64,000 nucleotides of DNA from Elymus sibiricus. Taxonomy: Eukaryota > Streptophyta > Magnoliopsida > Poales > Poaceae. A model generated the notes under the pieces. The model saw only the letters and a list, made by a program, of their open reading frames with translations, was not told the DNA's origin and did not search any database. The DNA lies in contig CM077676.1 of the NCBI GenBank assembly GCA_039707655.1, positions 241,508,866 through 241,572,865 of the forward strand, given 5' to 3'. The translations under genes and the position numbers were made by a program. Positions 11,031-24,100 of the stretch are shown piece by piece (the stretch's first letter is position 1; the number at the start of each line of letters is the position of its first letter).

Positions 11031-12242
11031 AAGCTCATGAAATGCGGCATCTTGGGATGGACCCCAAACAAATGGTGCATTCTTCTTGCTTAATGCGTGT
11101 AATGGTGATGCAATAGTGCTAAAATCCTTCACAAAGCATCCATAAAATCCGGCTAAGCCAAGGAAGCTACGTACTTGAAGCAAATTTGTTGGTTGTGGCC
11201 AATTTTTAATAGCATCAATTTTAGCTTCATCAACATGAACACCCTTAGATGAGACAACAAAGCCCAAGAAAAAAAGCTTATCAACACCAAAAGTGCATTT
11301 TTCCATGTTAGCATAAAGTGGCTCGTCTCTAAGAACTTGCAATACGTCTCTAAGGTGTTTGACATGATCTTCAAGAGTTTCACTAAACACAAGGATGTCA
11401 TCAAAGTAAACCACAACACAAATGCCAATATATTTGCGAAGAACATAATGCATCACACGCATAAAAGTGCTAGGAGCTTGTGATAAACCCATAGGCATGA
11501 CTAACCATTCATACAAGCCAAATTTGGTTTTAAAAGCCGTTTTCCATTCATCACCTTCTTGCATGCGTATTTGATAATAGCCACTTTTAAGGTCAATTTT
11601 AGAGAAATTTGTGCCTCCACTAAGTTCATCAAGCATGTCATCTAAGCGTGGAATGGGATGGCGATATCTAACGGTGATAGCATTTATGGGACGGCAATCG
11701 GAACACATGCGATAGGTACCATCTTTCTTAGGCACAAGAATTACCGGAATGGCACATGGGCTCAAGCTTTCGCGTACATACCCATTCTCCATGAGATGTT
11801 GCACTTGTCTTTGGATCTCTTTGGTCTCGTCGAGGTTGACGTGGTATGGTGCCTTGTTCGGTAGAGGTGCACCGGGGATGAGATCGATGCGGTATTCGAT
11901 TCCACGTAGAGGAGGAAGTCCGGGAGATAGCTCATCAGGAAACACGTCCTTGTATTCTTGCAATAGATGAGACAACACTAGAGGAAGATGTTGTGAAGTA
12001 TTAGTCCGCTCAACTTCACCTTTGCATAAAAGCACAAAGTGATGAACACTTGATGGGCTCTCACTCACATCCCTCAAATCTCTTTTGGTGGCTAAAAGAA
12101 CTAGATCTCTTTTGTCACTCATCGTGGAGTCGCTCATTTTTGGCTTGTGGCGCTCACTCTCTTTTTGTTGGTTCACTCGCTCACTTGTCTCTCCATGATG
12201 GGTAGATGCTTGCTTGTTGGCGATGACTTGACTTGGTGACAT
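10998..12242 (-). CDS. Gypsy reverse transcriptase domain (fragment of pol)
   Basis: A 414-codon open frame contains a complete RT core: [45 protein letters not shown], and the catalytic YFDDILVFS box with both aspartates. The tether to RNase H follows ([20 protein letters not shown], then ASPLHALSK). The frame stops 3 residues after LTHAPLL because of the frameshift near 11020. The N-terminal 100 residues are polar linker after the protease. It is one open piece of a broken polyprotein and is probably not translated alone. Confidence 0.88.
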   Translation of the reverse strand: MSPSQVIANKQASTHHGETSERVNQQKESERHKPKMSDSTMSDKRDLVLLATKRDLRDVSESPSSVHHFVLLCKGEVERTNTSQHLPLVLSHLLQEYKDVFPDELSPGLPPLRGIEYRIDLIPGAPLPNKAPYHVNLDETKEIQRQVQHLMENGYVRESLSPCAIPVILVPKKDGTYRMCSDCRPINAITVRYRHPIPRLDDMLDELSGGTNFSKIDLKSGYYQIRMQEGDEWKTAFKTKFGLYEWLVMPMGLSQAPSTFMRVMHYVLRKYIGICVVVYFDDILVFSETLEDHVKHLRDVLQVLRDEPLYANMEKCTFGVDKLFFLGFVVSSKGVHVDEAKIDAIKNWPQPTNLLQVRSFLGLAGFYGCFVKDFSTIASPLHALSKKNAPFVWGPSQDAAFHELKNLLTHAPLL

Positions 12243-12257
12243 TGGTCAAAGCACGAA

Positions 12258-12796
12258 TTATTTTCCCTTCATCTTGAAGCTATAGTGATTGGTCCGTCCG
12301 TTGTGGGTGACACCGCGATCAAATTGCCAAGGTCGTCCAAGTAGTAGATGGCATACGGACATGGGAACCACATCACACTCCAAGGTGTCTTCATATGCGC
12401 CAATCTTGAAGGAGACTTGATGGTGTGCTCCACTTGAATGGTGCCGGAGTCGCTCAAACATTGGACCTTGTAGGGGTGAGGGTGCTTCTTCTTGACCAAT
12501 TGTAGCTTGGAACATAACTCTTCACTTGCCAAGTTGTGGCAACTTCCGCCGTCGATGATGACCTTGACAGAACGTCCTTGAATACCCGCTTTGGTATGGA
12601 AGATATGGCAATGTTGGTCTTCGTCTTGTTGTTGTTGAAGTGTCAAGACCTTGAAGACAACAAGAGCGGGGCTTGAATCATTATCGCAAAAGATTTGAGT
12701 GTCTTCATCTTCATTCACTTGGCGGTGCATGGCCACTTGCTCGAGGGCTTCCATTTCATTTTCACTCATTGAGTCGTAGGTGCCATCGGCGTTGAG
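12258..12796 (-). pseudogene. Gypsy aspartic protease region, frameshifted
   Basis: The retroviral-type protease motif reads VIIDGGSCHNLAS (active-site D-G-G/S variant). The second half, containing LLLGRPWQFDRGVTH, lies in another phase, so a frameshift occurred near 12420-12440. A further 1-base shift near 12258-12268 separates it from the RT frame. The domain would process the Gag-Pol polyprotein. Confidence 0.8.
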
Positions 12797-13206
12797 TATC
12801 ATAGTGCGTCGTGTTGGGCACTCAAATGATTTGTGGCCTCGTCCCTTGCAAGTGAAACACTTGATATCACTCGTCTTGGTGTCGTCCTTAGGAGTTGTTG
12901 ATGACGAAGGCTCTTGCTTGGATGTACTTGTATGATGACTCGAAGATGACGTAAGTTGCTTGGAGCTTGACTTGTCGCTGGTACTTGGAGTAGATCGAGT
13001 CGTGGAAGGAGTTGTAGAAGTCGTGGAAGCTTGAGTGTATGAACCGTAGGTCTTGGAAGAGTACTTGGAGTACTTGTAGTCCTCTTGTACTTTTCACTCC
13101 GCTTTGGTTGCTTGGTACACTAGCTCGAGGAGGTTGGAGTACGGTTGGAAATCCGCAATTTTCTTGATGGGATGGTTGAGGCCATTCAAGAATCTCGCCA
13201 TAGTTT
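12797..13206 (-). pseudogene. Gypsy gag, C-terminal part with zinc knuckle
   Basis: The frame resumes after the LARD insertion with MARFLNGLNHPIKKIADF, then a Ser/Thr/Lys-rich linker. It ends in a CCHC zinc knuckle with the order C-F-T-C, then GRGH, then FEC (12818-12859), which packages template RNA. It is separated from the N-terminal part (26694-27876) by the nested block. The split lies exactly at the AGTTT duplication. Confidence 0.85.
13202..13206. repeat. Target site duplication AGTTT, left copy
   Basis: AGTTT immediately precedes the LARD LTR start TGTGGCGCC and is repeated at 26689-26693 after the inverted LTR piece. The five bases after the regular right end of the LARD (AATCA, 25476-25480) do not match, so the duplication belongs to the whole block. 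Confidence 0.9.
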
Positions 13207-13773
13207 TGTGGCGCCCCGAGACCGATGCTCCAGATGTCTTCCATTTATTCGTCGTCGTTGCCATGTCATTCGCTTGCGTGTTGCACTTGGCCATGTCATC
13301 ATGTGCATTTCATCCGCATGTTTTTCAAAAACTTGCATCCGTTCGTAGTTGACGTTCTCCCCGTTAATTCCGTTGTCCGTTTCGAGTCCTGACACCTCGC
13401 ACGCACCCGCGGCACCTCCGGAATATTATTTTATAAGTGGGATAAAAATGTTCTCGGAATGGGTTGAAAGTTGGCGTGCGATCTTATTATGTTGTAGGTT
13501 GACCGCCTGCCAAATTTCGTCGCATTCGGAGTCCGTTTGATAGCCCAACCGTTAAACTATAGCGGCACTATAGCCGGATAAACGTCGGACGTTTTCGGTA
13601 TCCGAAAACTGTTACCAGGCCTCTCTCTCTTCTCTCATGCAGCCCTTGGCCTTTCTAGCACAGCCCTCAACCAGCCCACTAGCCCAGCCTACCCCCTCTT
13701 GCCACCGGAGTCGTCCGATAGCGATCCGATGGCCCGGAAACACCCCAAAACCCTCCTAACCCTAGCCCCCTGT

Positions 13774-13780
13774 TATAAAA
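13774..13780 (+). promoter_or_regulatory. TATA box of the LARD 5' LTR
   Basis: TATAAAA followed by GGAAGGG stands 567 bp into the LTR, just before the GC-rich segment, where a Pol II start would be expected. The same site is intact in the inverted piece (26115-26121). In the 3' LTR it is changed to TAGAAAA (21739-21745). Confidence 0.6.
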
Positions 13781-16700
13781 GGAAGGGCTCCCATTCCATT
13801 TTGAGCCAGCCGCCACCCCCTCCTCGTTTTCCGTGGCGGCGGACTCCCCTGCCGCCACTTGGCACGCCGCCACCCAGCCGCCGCTTCCAGCCACTCCCAC
13901 GCCACCACCTGTCCCCAGCCAACCTAACCTCACCGCAGCCTGCCGAAACCCATCGCGGGGCCGCCCAGGCCGAACCGGTCCGAGCGCCAGCGCGCCCCGC
14001 ACCTCCCTCCGCGCCGCCAGGCTCCCACAGCGCCGCCGCCTCGCCGCGCCGTCGCCTTCGTCGCCGGTCGCCTCGTCCTTGCCACCCGCGCCTCGCCACC
14101 GCACCGCACCGCTCCGCCGCTGCCGCCCGCGCCCCCGCGCCTCGCTGCCCCGCTGCACCGCGCGCACGCCAAAGCCCGCCACCGTGCCGCTGCTCGCCCC
14201 AAGCTCGGCCGCCCGCGCACCACCTCTCCACATCGTCGCCGACCCCGTCCCCGGCCAGATCCGGGCAGAGGACGGCTCGATCCGTCCATCCCGGCCTCCC
14301 TCGACCTCGTCCCCGCCTCCGGTGGCCGTGCCGCCGCCCGCCGTCGCCGGCGCTGCCACGGACGTCGCCAACCTCGTGTCGGGACGGTCCCGTCCCAGAT
14401 CCGCCAAATCCGGTGATCCAAACACCAATCTGCACCGCGCCGTCCCGGATCCACTCGTCCCCGTACCACTCCGTCCATTTTCCCGCGAGGTTAAAATCTG
14501 TCCCAGATTTTATCATTTGCGCATGTTTGAGTGATGATAACTTTGTGCATGTTGATCCTATGATGATGATTTATATATGTACAATGATCTACTCTTCATG
14601 CTCTACATGATGGTTGCTGTTGCATTCATGTTAGGATCCATCTACATGTCATAGTCTCTGTTGCAAAAGTGCATCCTGATGTTACTGCAGAAAACTGTTA
14701 ATATTTGTCATTTTGTCATTTTTGTGTGATTTAATGCATGCACCATATGAGCAACTTGTCAACATGACTTTGGAGCATTTTCATGTCTTCTTGCTGCTAG
14801 TATTTATTTCATGCCATGATATGCCTTGATGTGAGTGCCATGAGCTTGTAAACATGCCTAGTTAATGTTGTTGTTCTGAGTAAAAGTTGTCTGTGATAAA
14901 ACTTGCCAACTTTGCTTGATGGTTGCCACTAATCTATAGCTCATATGCATATGATTCCTTCATGTGATTTGGTCTATGCAATGTGTACTTTGATGCCATG
15001 CCCTTGGTTTCTATGTAATCTTGCTGTAGCTTGTCTCTTTCTTGCTCTCAACAGGCCATCATATTAACTCTGCTCATATATAAGCCCTGTTTAGCAGAAC
15101 GTTGCATTTTGCATGGATCATATTGACTTAACCTTGATGCCTATGAACCTGAACCTTTATGATAATTTGAAGTATGTCATGTCTAATTTAAGTGCATATC
15201 ATGATGATGCCCATCATGTGCCTGTAGCTTGCTGTTTTGATGTTGGCAAAGTGCTATATTACTGTTTTGGGCAGATTATTATTATAACTTGTGTTGCTTG
15301 TAATTGTTGGTCAGTTGCTCCGTTTTGATCATGTCCTATATGAAACTTGCTTAGAATTGTGTGTAGCTTCACATTGTCATGTTGCATCCTTGATTTGAGA
15401 GTGTGTTGTTGATGTTTGCATGCATTTTGCATCCTTGCCATGTTTAACTTGTTTAGCTCATCTCTTCTAGACCGTAGCTCCGAATTAAATGATCTACATA
15501 TGTAACTTGACTAAAAAAACGTGTAGATCATCATGGTGCAAGTTAGCTTGCTGTTTAACAACTTTAACATTGTGTTTATTTCAGATCAGTACCAATTTCG
15601 AAATTTGCATATGGGGTTCTTCCGGAATTGTTGTTTGTGTTTCCGGCCTCATTTAAGCTTGCCTAGTTGTATGGATTGCTTATGCTTCATCTCTTGCCAT
15701 GTTTAACAACATTTAAACTTGTCATGCATCATATTTGATTGTGCATCATGCCGTAATGCTTGTGTGTTTACCATGTTGTTTGCTTCTTTCCGGTTGTGCT
15801 TCTCGATAGTTCTGCTTTCGATGCGATTGTGAGGATTCATTCGTCTACGTTGGTTCGTCTTCTTCATGGATTCATTCTTCTTCCTAGCGGGATTTCAGGC
15901 AAGATGACCATGACCATGGATATCTTTACTATCTTTGCTTGCTAGTTGTCCCGTTGCAATCGCTATGTCGCGCTTCCTACCACATATATGTCAGCCTACC
16001 ATATGCCATGATACAGCCTCTAACCACCCTTACCCAGCAAACCGTTGTTTGGCTATGTTACTACTTTTCTCAGCCCCTTTCTTATAGCGTTGCAAGTTGC
16101 AAGTGCAGTTGCAGGTTGTTCCATGTTGGGACATAGATATGTTGGGATATCACAATATCTCTTATTTAATTAATGCATCTATATACTTGGTATTGGGTGG
16201 AAGGCTCGGCCTTTTGCCTAGTGTTTTGTTCCACTCAAGCGGCCTTAGTTTCCGTAATGCCGGTGTTATGATCCATGTTTAGCGTTCCTAACATGCTCAG
16301 GGGAATGGGACCCTCTTGACAGTTCGCTTTGAATAACTGCTTCCAGCAAGGCCCAACTTTGGTTTTAACATTTGCCAACATAATAATACTGAATCAATTA
16401 ATTAATTTTGCATAGGGGGTCGCGTCCCCGGGGATTCTTAATTCGACATAATGCAGGTGGGCCAGTGCCGATGGTGTTGGTCCGAATTGGGCAGACTGCG
16501 GGGCCGCCACGAGGAAACTCGAGGATCTGGTTTTACTCGTAGGCTGACCTATCCGGTCGTGGCCTGAGACGAGATACGCGTGGCTACTATCAGGGTGTCG
16601 GCACGCCGGGAGGTCTTGCTGGAATTGTGTTACCATTGTCGAAATGTCTTGTGCACCGGGATTCCGAGGATACTTTGGGCTATCTCGAGGTTGAGGTATT

Positions 16701-17149
16701 TCCACCGCAGCTTATGTAGGCTTATGATGGGCCAGGTTGGAACACCCCTGCAGGGTTAAATCTTAAACGAAGCCGTGCCCGCGGTTATGTGGCACTTGGA
16801 TATTTATAACCTCCGGTTGTAGAGAACTTGACACTAAATCCTAATTAAAATACACCAACCGTGTGCGTAACCGTGACCATCTCTTTTCGAGGAAGTTCGA
16901 GAAGAGAACACGGTGGGGTTATGTTTGACTCGTAAGTAGGTGTTCAGGATCACTTAGTGATCATTTGTAGTTTGCAACCGTTTTGCGTAGATGCTCTTCT
17001 TATTCTTGTACTCATAAGTTAGCCACCATATAATGCTTAGTGCTTGCTGCAACCTCACCACCTTACCCTTCCATACCCATTTAAGCTTTGATAGTCTTGC
17101 TACCTATGGTTATGGGATTGCTGAGTCCTCATTGCTCACAGATTACTCC

Positions 17150-17775
17150 AACAACAGGTGCAGGTACAGGTAATGCAATGATCTGACGTGAGAGCGATGC
17201 TTGTTTGCTTTGGAGTTCTTCTTCTGCTTCTTCTTCTTCGTCGATCTGGGGATAGGTTCCTGGTCGGCAGCCTGGGCTAGCAGGGTGGAAGTCGTTTTCT
17301 TCTCGTTTGATTTCATCTGTAGTCGGATGCTGCCCTTCTGTATGATGTTTGTTATGTATTGATGTATTCATGTGATGATTGTATGTATTTGTCTGTATCC
17401 CCATCTATTATGTATGTGGTACGATGTAATGATATCCACCTTGCAAGCGTCTCCAATATGCAACAACAGTTGTAGGTACAGGTAGTGCGATGTCTTGACG
17501 TGAGAGCGATGTTCGTTTGTTTTTGGAGTTCTTCTTCTGCTTCTTCCTCTTCGTCGATCTTGGGATAGGTTCCTGGTCGGCATCCTGGGCTAGCAGGGTG
17601 GATGTCGTTCTTCTTTTTGTTTGATTTCATCCGTAGTCGGATGCTGCCCTTCTGTATGATGGTTTTTACGTATTAATGTATTCATGTGATGATTGTATGT
17701 ATTTATATGTATCCCCATCCATTATGTATGTGGTATGATGTAACGATATCCACCTTGCAAGCGTCTCCAATATGC
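17150..17775 (+). repeat. 312-bp tandem duplication inside the 5' LTR
   Basis: Two units start at AACAACAG (17150 and 17462) and end at CCAATATGC. The 3' LTR has one unit. The second unit resembles the single unit of the 3' LTR. The first unit shares variants such as GATCTGACGTGAGAG with the Sukkula-like LTR near 50045. Confidence 0.85.
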
Positions 17776-17840
17776 GTTTCTACTCTTGGTGGGGCCTCCG
17801 AGTTCCTCGAGAATAGGATCGCATATTGGGTGTGACAAGT

Positions 17841-17853
17841 TGGTATCAGAGCC
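17841..17853 (+). other. Primer binding site of the LARD
   Basis: TGGTATCAGAGCC, three bases after the LTR end, is complementary to the 3' end of initiator tRNA-Met, the common primer of plant LTR retrotransposons. It sets the orientation of the element as plus. Confidence 0.9.
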
Positions 17854-20800
17854 TCGACCGACCATAGGAGCCCCCTTCATTGATCGAACCGCTGACGAGT
17901 TTAGAAGAAAACTATTTTGAGTCCTAGTTATATATTGGAGAGTAGGAATTCTTTTTACTCCTTATCTCGTTCGTCGCTCTGGTGAGGAATTGTGACGTAG
18001 GTGTCTTGATTCTACTATCTCTTCTCACTCAATTTTTTTTTAGGATCACGCGGGTATTTTGGAATCATTATGATGTCGTTGTGACGGGAATTCTGTCTTG
18101 GTGCCTCCTGACCGTATGGATTGGACCCGGGGAGTTGAGCTCCAAGGGGTTCTTGTCACATTCGCTATCGTTCCAGTTCCTGAATACCAGAGGACGCCGA
18201 CATCGAAACGCTTCTATACTTTTTGTGGTGGCAAATAGTGCCGTGACTTTTCCCCAGTACTGGTGGAGATAGCGCGGATGATCCACTATGACTAGTATCG
18301 CTGTGCTTTCGAAGGTCTGAGGTAGACGGATTTGCGAAGTTTCTTGGTCGTGTGTGAAGGTTGCGGATTGGTTGCAGCTGATTAGGATATTATTGTTGTT
18401 GTGTGCTGAGTAGGTTCCCATATCTGCAAGCTGATCTTATAACCAAGAAGTTTCGGGAGTTCTTAGGTGGGAATTCAAGTATTACCTAGAATATCTTTTC
18501 CAATAGACACATGATACGATATGGGGTCTATCATATGTTTGTTCCGGCTTATTCTACAAGCCAACTCCTTGTGTTTTTTTATTGTGGTATTCGAGTTGCT
18601 TCGAAGTCAAGTGTGGATTCCATACCTTTCCTAAACGGCGTTCTCATGTTTTTATGGGAGTGCTAGTCCTTTAATCATTCGAGATTTTCATGTCAATTCC
18701 TTTTCAACCGGTGTGCTCCACTTCAAGTTAACTCAATCCGCTCCATCATTTGCGAAACCTGAGGATTTGATCGTTTCACCCATCCCAAGTTGTCTTTATT
18801 TTCCCCACCCTCCCACCCTTTTCTTTGCGTAGTCTAAATTCTCGAATCAAGTATCCATTTTATTTATGAGAAGTCTTTCCAGTCTTTTCCTTCAATGTTC
18901 TTAGCCGGTGATTTCTCGCGAAGATCCTCAGGAGCTTCAAGCTCATCATTCTTCATTATCGTATCTTATCCGGTGTTCTAAATTCAAGCTTTCGGCGTTG
19001 TTCCTATCCTTTTCTTTTGTTCACATATTTTTCCCACGTTGGAGATTCTTACCCATGCCTCTCTTGTGTATTCACCTCTCTCTATTTCTTCTCCGGAGTG
19101 CCGAAGATATCTCAGAAGATTCATCTTTCCATTCAAGGTCCGTTCGACATATCTCGAGGCTGTTATTTCTCTCAAGCCATTTAAATCTAACCGGTGCAAT
19201 CTCTATTTCAAGCAATCATTTCCAACGGTGTTTCTTTTGAGTGGGCCCATAACCCACATGTCTTTTCCCAGGATCTTACCTGGCTCTTCTAATTTTCCTG
19301 AAGTTATTCTCAAATTCTTTCAAGTGTGATGTAAGAATGAATTTTCATCAGTCAATTGTCTTCTTCGAGATTTCCTTCAAATCATTTCATTTTGATCCCA
19401 ATCTTACTATTTTCATTGTTCCGGAGTGTCTCAATAATTTTGGCGGTTCTCATCGTAATTCTCAGCATTGGAAGACCGAAGGAGAATTTCTCTCATCCGT
19501 TCTCTTGAAGATTCGTGGTTCTAGCTTCATGCCATCCTCACAATTGTTTTTGATTGTGAGAAATTCTTTTCATACACATCTGGAGCATGTCATGAGTTCT
19601 TTTCATTTTCGATTCTCCGGAGGCCATCATTTCAGAATTATTCATTCTCAATGTTCATCTCTCGTTCTCAAATTCTTCCGGAGCTTCATTCAAGTATTCT
19701 CTAGTCAGCTCGCGATCGCTTCGTTCTCTTGTACCAATTTCCCTCAAGTATCTTCGTTCATTTTCGAATTCTTCCCGGCGATTCGTTTTCTTTTCTTCGT
19801 TCGTTTTCAAATCCTTAGGGTGGTTTGTTCAAGATTCATCTTCCTTTGTTATCATATCAATTCATTCATTCTTTCCAAATCCTACCGGTGGTCCATTGAA
19901 GATTTTTCCCAAGTTTGCGCTATATCTCTCTTCAATCTTTTCAAGAAGAACAAGTAGTATGCAAATCCATTGCTTTTCATCAATTTAATTTGATGAAGGA
20001 TAGACATATCATAATTCTTATTCTTGTTTCATGGAAGTGATTTAATTCCTTCTTCCGGAGTTTGTTCATGATGAATAAATTCTCGATTCTTAGTGGCTCG
20101 TCTTTGTTTTTCCGGAGTTCAAAGTTCTCTCATTATCTCGTCATGAAGCTCCATCTAAATCATTGCAAGACTTCATCTTCTTCTTTTCAACCTTCGTTTC
20201 TATCATCCTTTTGGTTACCGGAGTTCTTCATGGTGGTTCGTCAAGGATTTAATTCATTCTCGAAGGGCTCTTCGATGAGCTCAAGCATTCTTCATGCTGC
20301 ATTCTGAAGTGCTAATCCTTTCTACCTTATCTTTTGAGGTGGTAGTATGTCCTTCTTGACAATTTGTCTTCGTGTTTCATGATTCACAGTTGTCAAGAAT
20401 GAGATATTTTAAGCCCATCATTTTTCTCTTCGTTCAGGAATGAGTTATCTTGGGTTAGATTTCATCTAAAGCCTATCATAAGGATTGGTGCTATTGTGGT
20501 GCTTATCAATGATCCAAGTTTCTCCTTCTCTTCTCGATGAAAGAGGTTTTCATCTCTTCGAGATCTCAAGCAATCAATTATTTCCGTAGTGGCAGGTTTT
20601 CAACTAAAAATGTTGAGATGTTTTCCATAAGCCCACAACAAGCTTATTCTTTTCGTTGTTGATTTTCCAACAACTCCGTTCAATCCTTCTTTGCGAGGAT
20701 GCTTTTCAAATTCATTTGTGGGAGAAGTTGTCATTTTCTTCTCCGTTCTTTTCTCTCCAATGATCTAGCTTCTATTCTTTCGTTCCGGAGGCATTGTGGT

Positions 20801-21161
20801 GTTTCTCTCTTCGATCCATTATCTCGTTTCGCCAAGATCATGTTCTTTCCTTGCTTATCCATTTTACCGGAGTGTTGTGTCCTCTTTTCAAGTTCTTTTC
20901 ATCTTATCAAGCTTTGCTTCTCTTTTCTACCGGAGTGCTGCCCAAATTCTTTTTGTTTTCATACCTTATCTATATTGTTTCAACCAGAGTGGTTTCGAAT
21001 TCTTGCTTGTTCCTCGAGCCATTCTTCAACTCTTTGCAACCTTCGAGGTTTGTTGGTTTCACTCGTTTCTCCAAGAAGCAACTTTGTTTTACCTCTTCCT
21101 TTTCCTCTTCCTCTTCAGTCTTCCGGTTCCTTCCAAAGATCTCGGGTCGAGATCTTCTGTT
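17854..21161 (+). other. Non-coding core of the LARD, pyrimidine-rich
   Basis: No gag, protease, RT, RNase H or integrase motif is visible in any frame. From about 18,400 on, the plus strand is strongly T/C-rich with recurring CCGGAG or CCGGTG words set among TTCATTC/TTTTC blocks, roughly every 60-100 bp, suggesting an old degenerate tandem repeat. A 206-codon open frame at 19337-19957 is Phe/Ser-rich and looks like a result of this composition. LARD cores are known to be non-coding but conserved. Confidence 0.8.
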
Positions 21162-21174
21162 AGTAGGGGAGAGT
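21162..21174 (+). other. Polypurine tract of the LARD
   Basis: AGTAGGGGAGAGT directly precedes the 3' LTR start at 21175. It is the expected plus-strand primer. Confidence 0.75.
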
Positions 21175-24100
21175 TGTGGCGCCCCGAGACCGATGCTCCA
21201 GATGTCTTCCATTTATTCGTCGTCGTTGCCATGTCATTCGCTTGCGTGTTGCACTTGGCCATGTCATCATGTGCATTTCATCCGCATGTTTTTCAAAAAC
21301 TTGCATCCGTTCGTAGTTGGCATTCTCCCCGTTAATTCCGTTGTCCGTTTCCCGACACCTCGCACGCACCCACGGCACCTCCGGAATATTATTTTATAAG
21401 TGGGATAAAAATGTTCTCGGAATGGGTTAAAAGTTGGCGTGCGATCTTATTATGTTGTAGGTTGACCGCCTACCAAATTTCGTCGCATTCGGAGTCCGTT
21501 TGATAGCCCAACCGTTAAACTATAGCGGCACTATAGCCGGATAAACGTCGGACGTTTTCGGTATCCGAAAACTATTGCCGGGCCTCTCTCTCTCTTCTCT
21601 CCTGCAGCCCTTGGCCTTTCTAGCACAGCCCTCAACCAGCCCACTAGCCCAGTCTACCCCCTCTTGCCACCGGAGTCGTTCGATCTCGATCCGATGGCCC
21701 GGAAACACCCCAAAACCCTGCTAACCCTAGCCCCCTGCTAGAAAAGGAAGGGCTCCCCTTCCATTTTGAGCCAGCCGCCACCCCCTGCTCGATTTTCGCG
21801 CCGGCGGACTCCCCCGCCGCCAGTTGGCACGCCGCCGCTTCCAACCACTCCCGCGCCGCCACCTGTCCTTAGCCAGCCTTACCTCGCCGCGGCCCGCCGA
21901 AACCCATCGCGGGCCCGCCCCGGGCCGAGCGCCAGCGCGCCCCGCGCCTTCCTCCGCGCCGCCAGGCTCCCACAGCGCCGCCGCCTCGCCGCGCCATCGC
22001 CTTCGTCGCCAGTCGCCTCGTCCTTGCCACCCGCGCCTCGCCGCAGCACCGCACCGCTCCGCCGCTACCACCCGCGCCCCCGCGCCTCGCTGCCCCGCTG
22101 CACCGCGCGCGCGCCAAAAACCGCCGCCGTGCCGCTGCTCGCCCCAAGCTCCGCCGCCCGCACGCCGCCTCTCTCCATCGTCGCCGACCCCATCCCCGGC
22201 CAGATCCGGGTAGAGGACGGCTGGATCCGTCCATCCCGGCCTCCCTCGACCTCGTCCCCGCCTCCGGTGGCCGTGCCGCCGCCCGCCATCGCCGGCGCTG
22301 CCACGGACGTCGCCAACCTCGCGCCGGGACCGTCCCGTCCAGATCCGCCAAGTCCGGTGATCCAAACACCGATCTGCACCGCGCCGTCCCGGATCCACTC
22401 GTCCCCGTACCACTCCGTCCATTTTCCCGCGATGTTAAAATCTGTCCCAGATTTTATCATCCTTTGCGCATGTTTGAGTGATGATTACTTTGTGCATGTT
22501 GATCCTATGATGATGATTTATATATGTAAAATGATCTACTCTTCGTGCTCTACATGATGGTTGCTGTTGCATTCATGTTAGGATCCATCTACATGTCATA
22601 GTCTCTGTTGCAAAGGTGCATCCTGATGTTACTGCAGAAAACTGTTAATATTTGTCATTTTGTCATTTTTGTGTGATTTAATGCATGCACCATATGAGCA
22701 ACTTGTCAACATGACTTTAGAGCATTTTCATGTCTTGTTGCTGATAGTATTTATTTCATGCCATGATATGCCTTGATGTGAGTGCCATGAGCTTGTAAAC
22801 ATGCCTAGTTAATGTTGCTGTTCTGAATAAAAGTTGTCTGTGATAAAACTTGCCAACTTTGCTTGATGGTTGCCACTAATCTATAGCTCATATGCATATG
22901 ATTCCTTCATGTGATTTGGTCTATGCAATGTGTAATTTGATGCCATGCCCTTGGTTGCTATGTAATCTTGCTGTAGCTTGTCTCTTTCTTGCTCTCAACA
23001 TGCCATCATATTAACTCTGCTCATGTATATGCCCTGTTTAGCAGAACATTGCATTTTGCATGGATCATATTGACTTAACCTTGATGCCTATGAACCTGAA
23101 CCTTTAAGATAATTTGAAGTATGTCATATCTACTTTAAGTGCATATCATGATGATGCCCATCATGTGCCCGTAGCTTGCTTTTTTGATGTTGGCAAAGTG
23201 CTATGTTACTGTTTTGGGCAGATTATTATTATAACTTGTGTTGCTTGTAATTGTTTGTCCGTTGCTCCGTTTTGATCATGTCCTATATGAAACTTGCTTA
23301 GAATTGTGTGTAGCTTCACATTGTCATGTTGCATCCTTGATTTGAGAGTGTGTTGTTGATGTTTGCATACATTTTGCATCCTTGCCATGTTTAACTTGTT
23401 TAGCTCATCTCTTCTAGACCGTAGCTCCGAATTAAATGATCTACATATGTAACTTGACTAGAAAAACGTGTAGATCATCATGGTGCAAGTTAACTTGCTA
23501 TTTAACAACTTTAACATTGTGTTTATTTCAGATCAGTACCAATTTCGAAATTTGCATATGGGGTTCTTCCGGAATTGTTGTTTGTGTTTCCGGCCTCATT
23601 TAAACTTGCCTAGTTGTTTGGATTGCTTATGCTTCATCTCTTGCCATGTTTAACAACATTTAAACTTGTCATGCATCATATTTGATTGTGCATCATGCCA
23701 TAATGCTTGTGGGTTTACCATGTTGTTTGCTTCTTTTCGGTTGTGCTTCTTCTCGATAGTTCTGCTTTCGATGCGATTGTGAGGATTCGTTCGTCTACGT
23801 TGGTTCGTCTTCTTCATGGATTCGTTCTTCTTCCTAGCGGGATTTTAGGCAAGATGACCATGACCTTGGATATCTTTACTATCTTTGCTTGCTAGTTGTC
23901 CCGTTGCTATCGCTATGTCGCGCTTGCTACCACATATATGTCAGCCTCCCATATGCCATGATACAGCCTCTAACCACCCTTACCCAGCAAACCGTTGTTT
24001 GGCTATGTTACTGCTTTGCTTAGCCCCTTTCTTATAGCGTAGCTAGTTGCAGGTGCAGTTGCAGGTTGTTCCATGTTGGGACATGGATATGTTGGGATAT

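Larger units (their letters stand above)
13207..17837 (+). repeat. 5' LTR of the LARD
   Basis: It is 4,631 bp, from TGTGGCGCCCC to GGGTGTGACA. A TATA box lies at 13774-13780, followed by a GC-rich leader (13800-14480) and a long T-rich tail. It is longer than the 3' LTR by 330 bp, of which 312 bp is an extra tandem unit at about 17150-17461. The large open frames in the GC-rich part occur in all phases and contain only Pro/Arg/Ala-rich text, so I do not call genes. Confidence 0.9.

Noticed and set aside
13699..14610. Long open frames (up to about 300 codons) on both strands in the GC-rich LTR part, and the equivalents at 21727-22557 and 25341-26283
   Set aside because: They are open in several phases at once, are Pro/Arg/Ala-rich without domains, and sit in LTR sequence. 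They are composition artefacts.
19337..19957. 206-codon Phe/Ser-rich open frame in the LARD core
   Set aside because: It follows from the T/C-rich strand. No motif is present, and neighbouring phases are similar.
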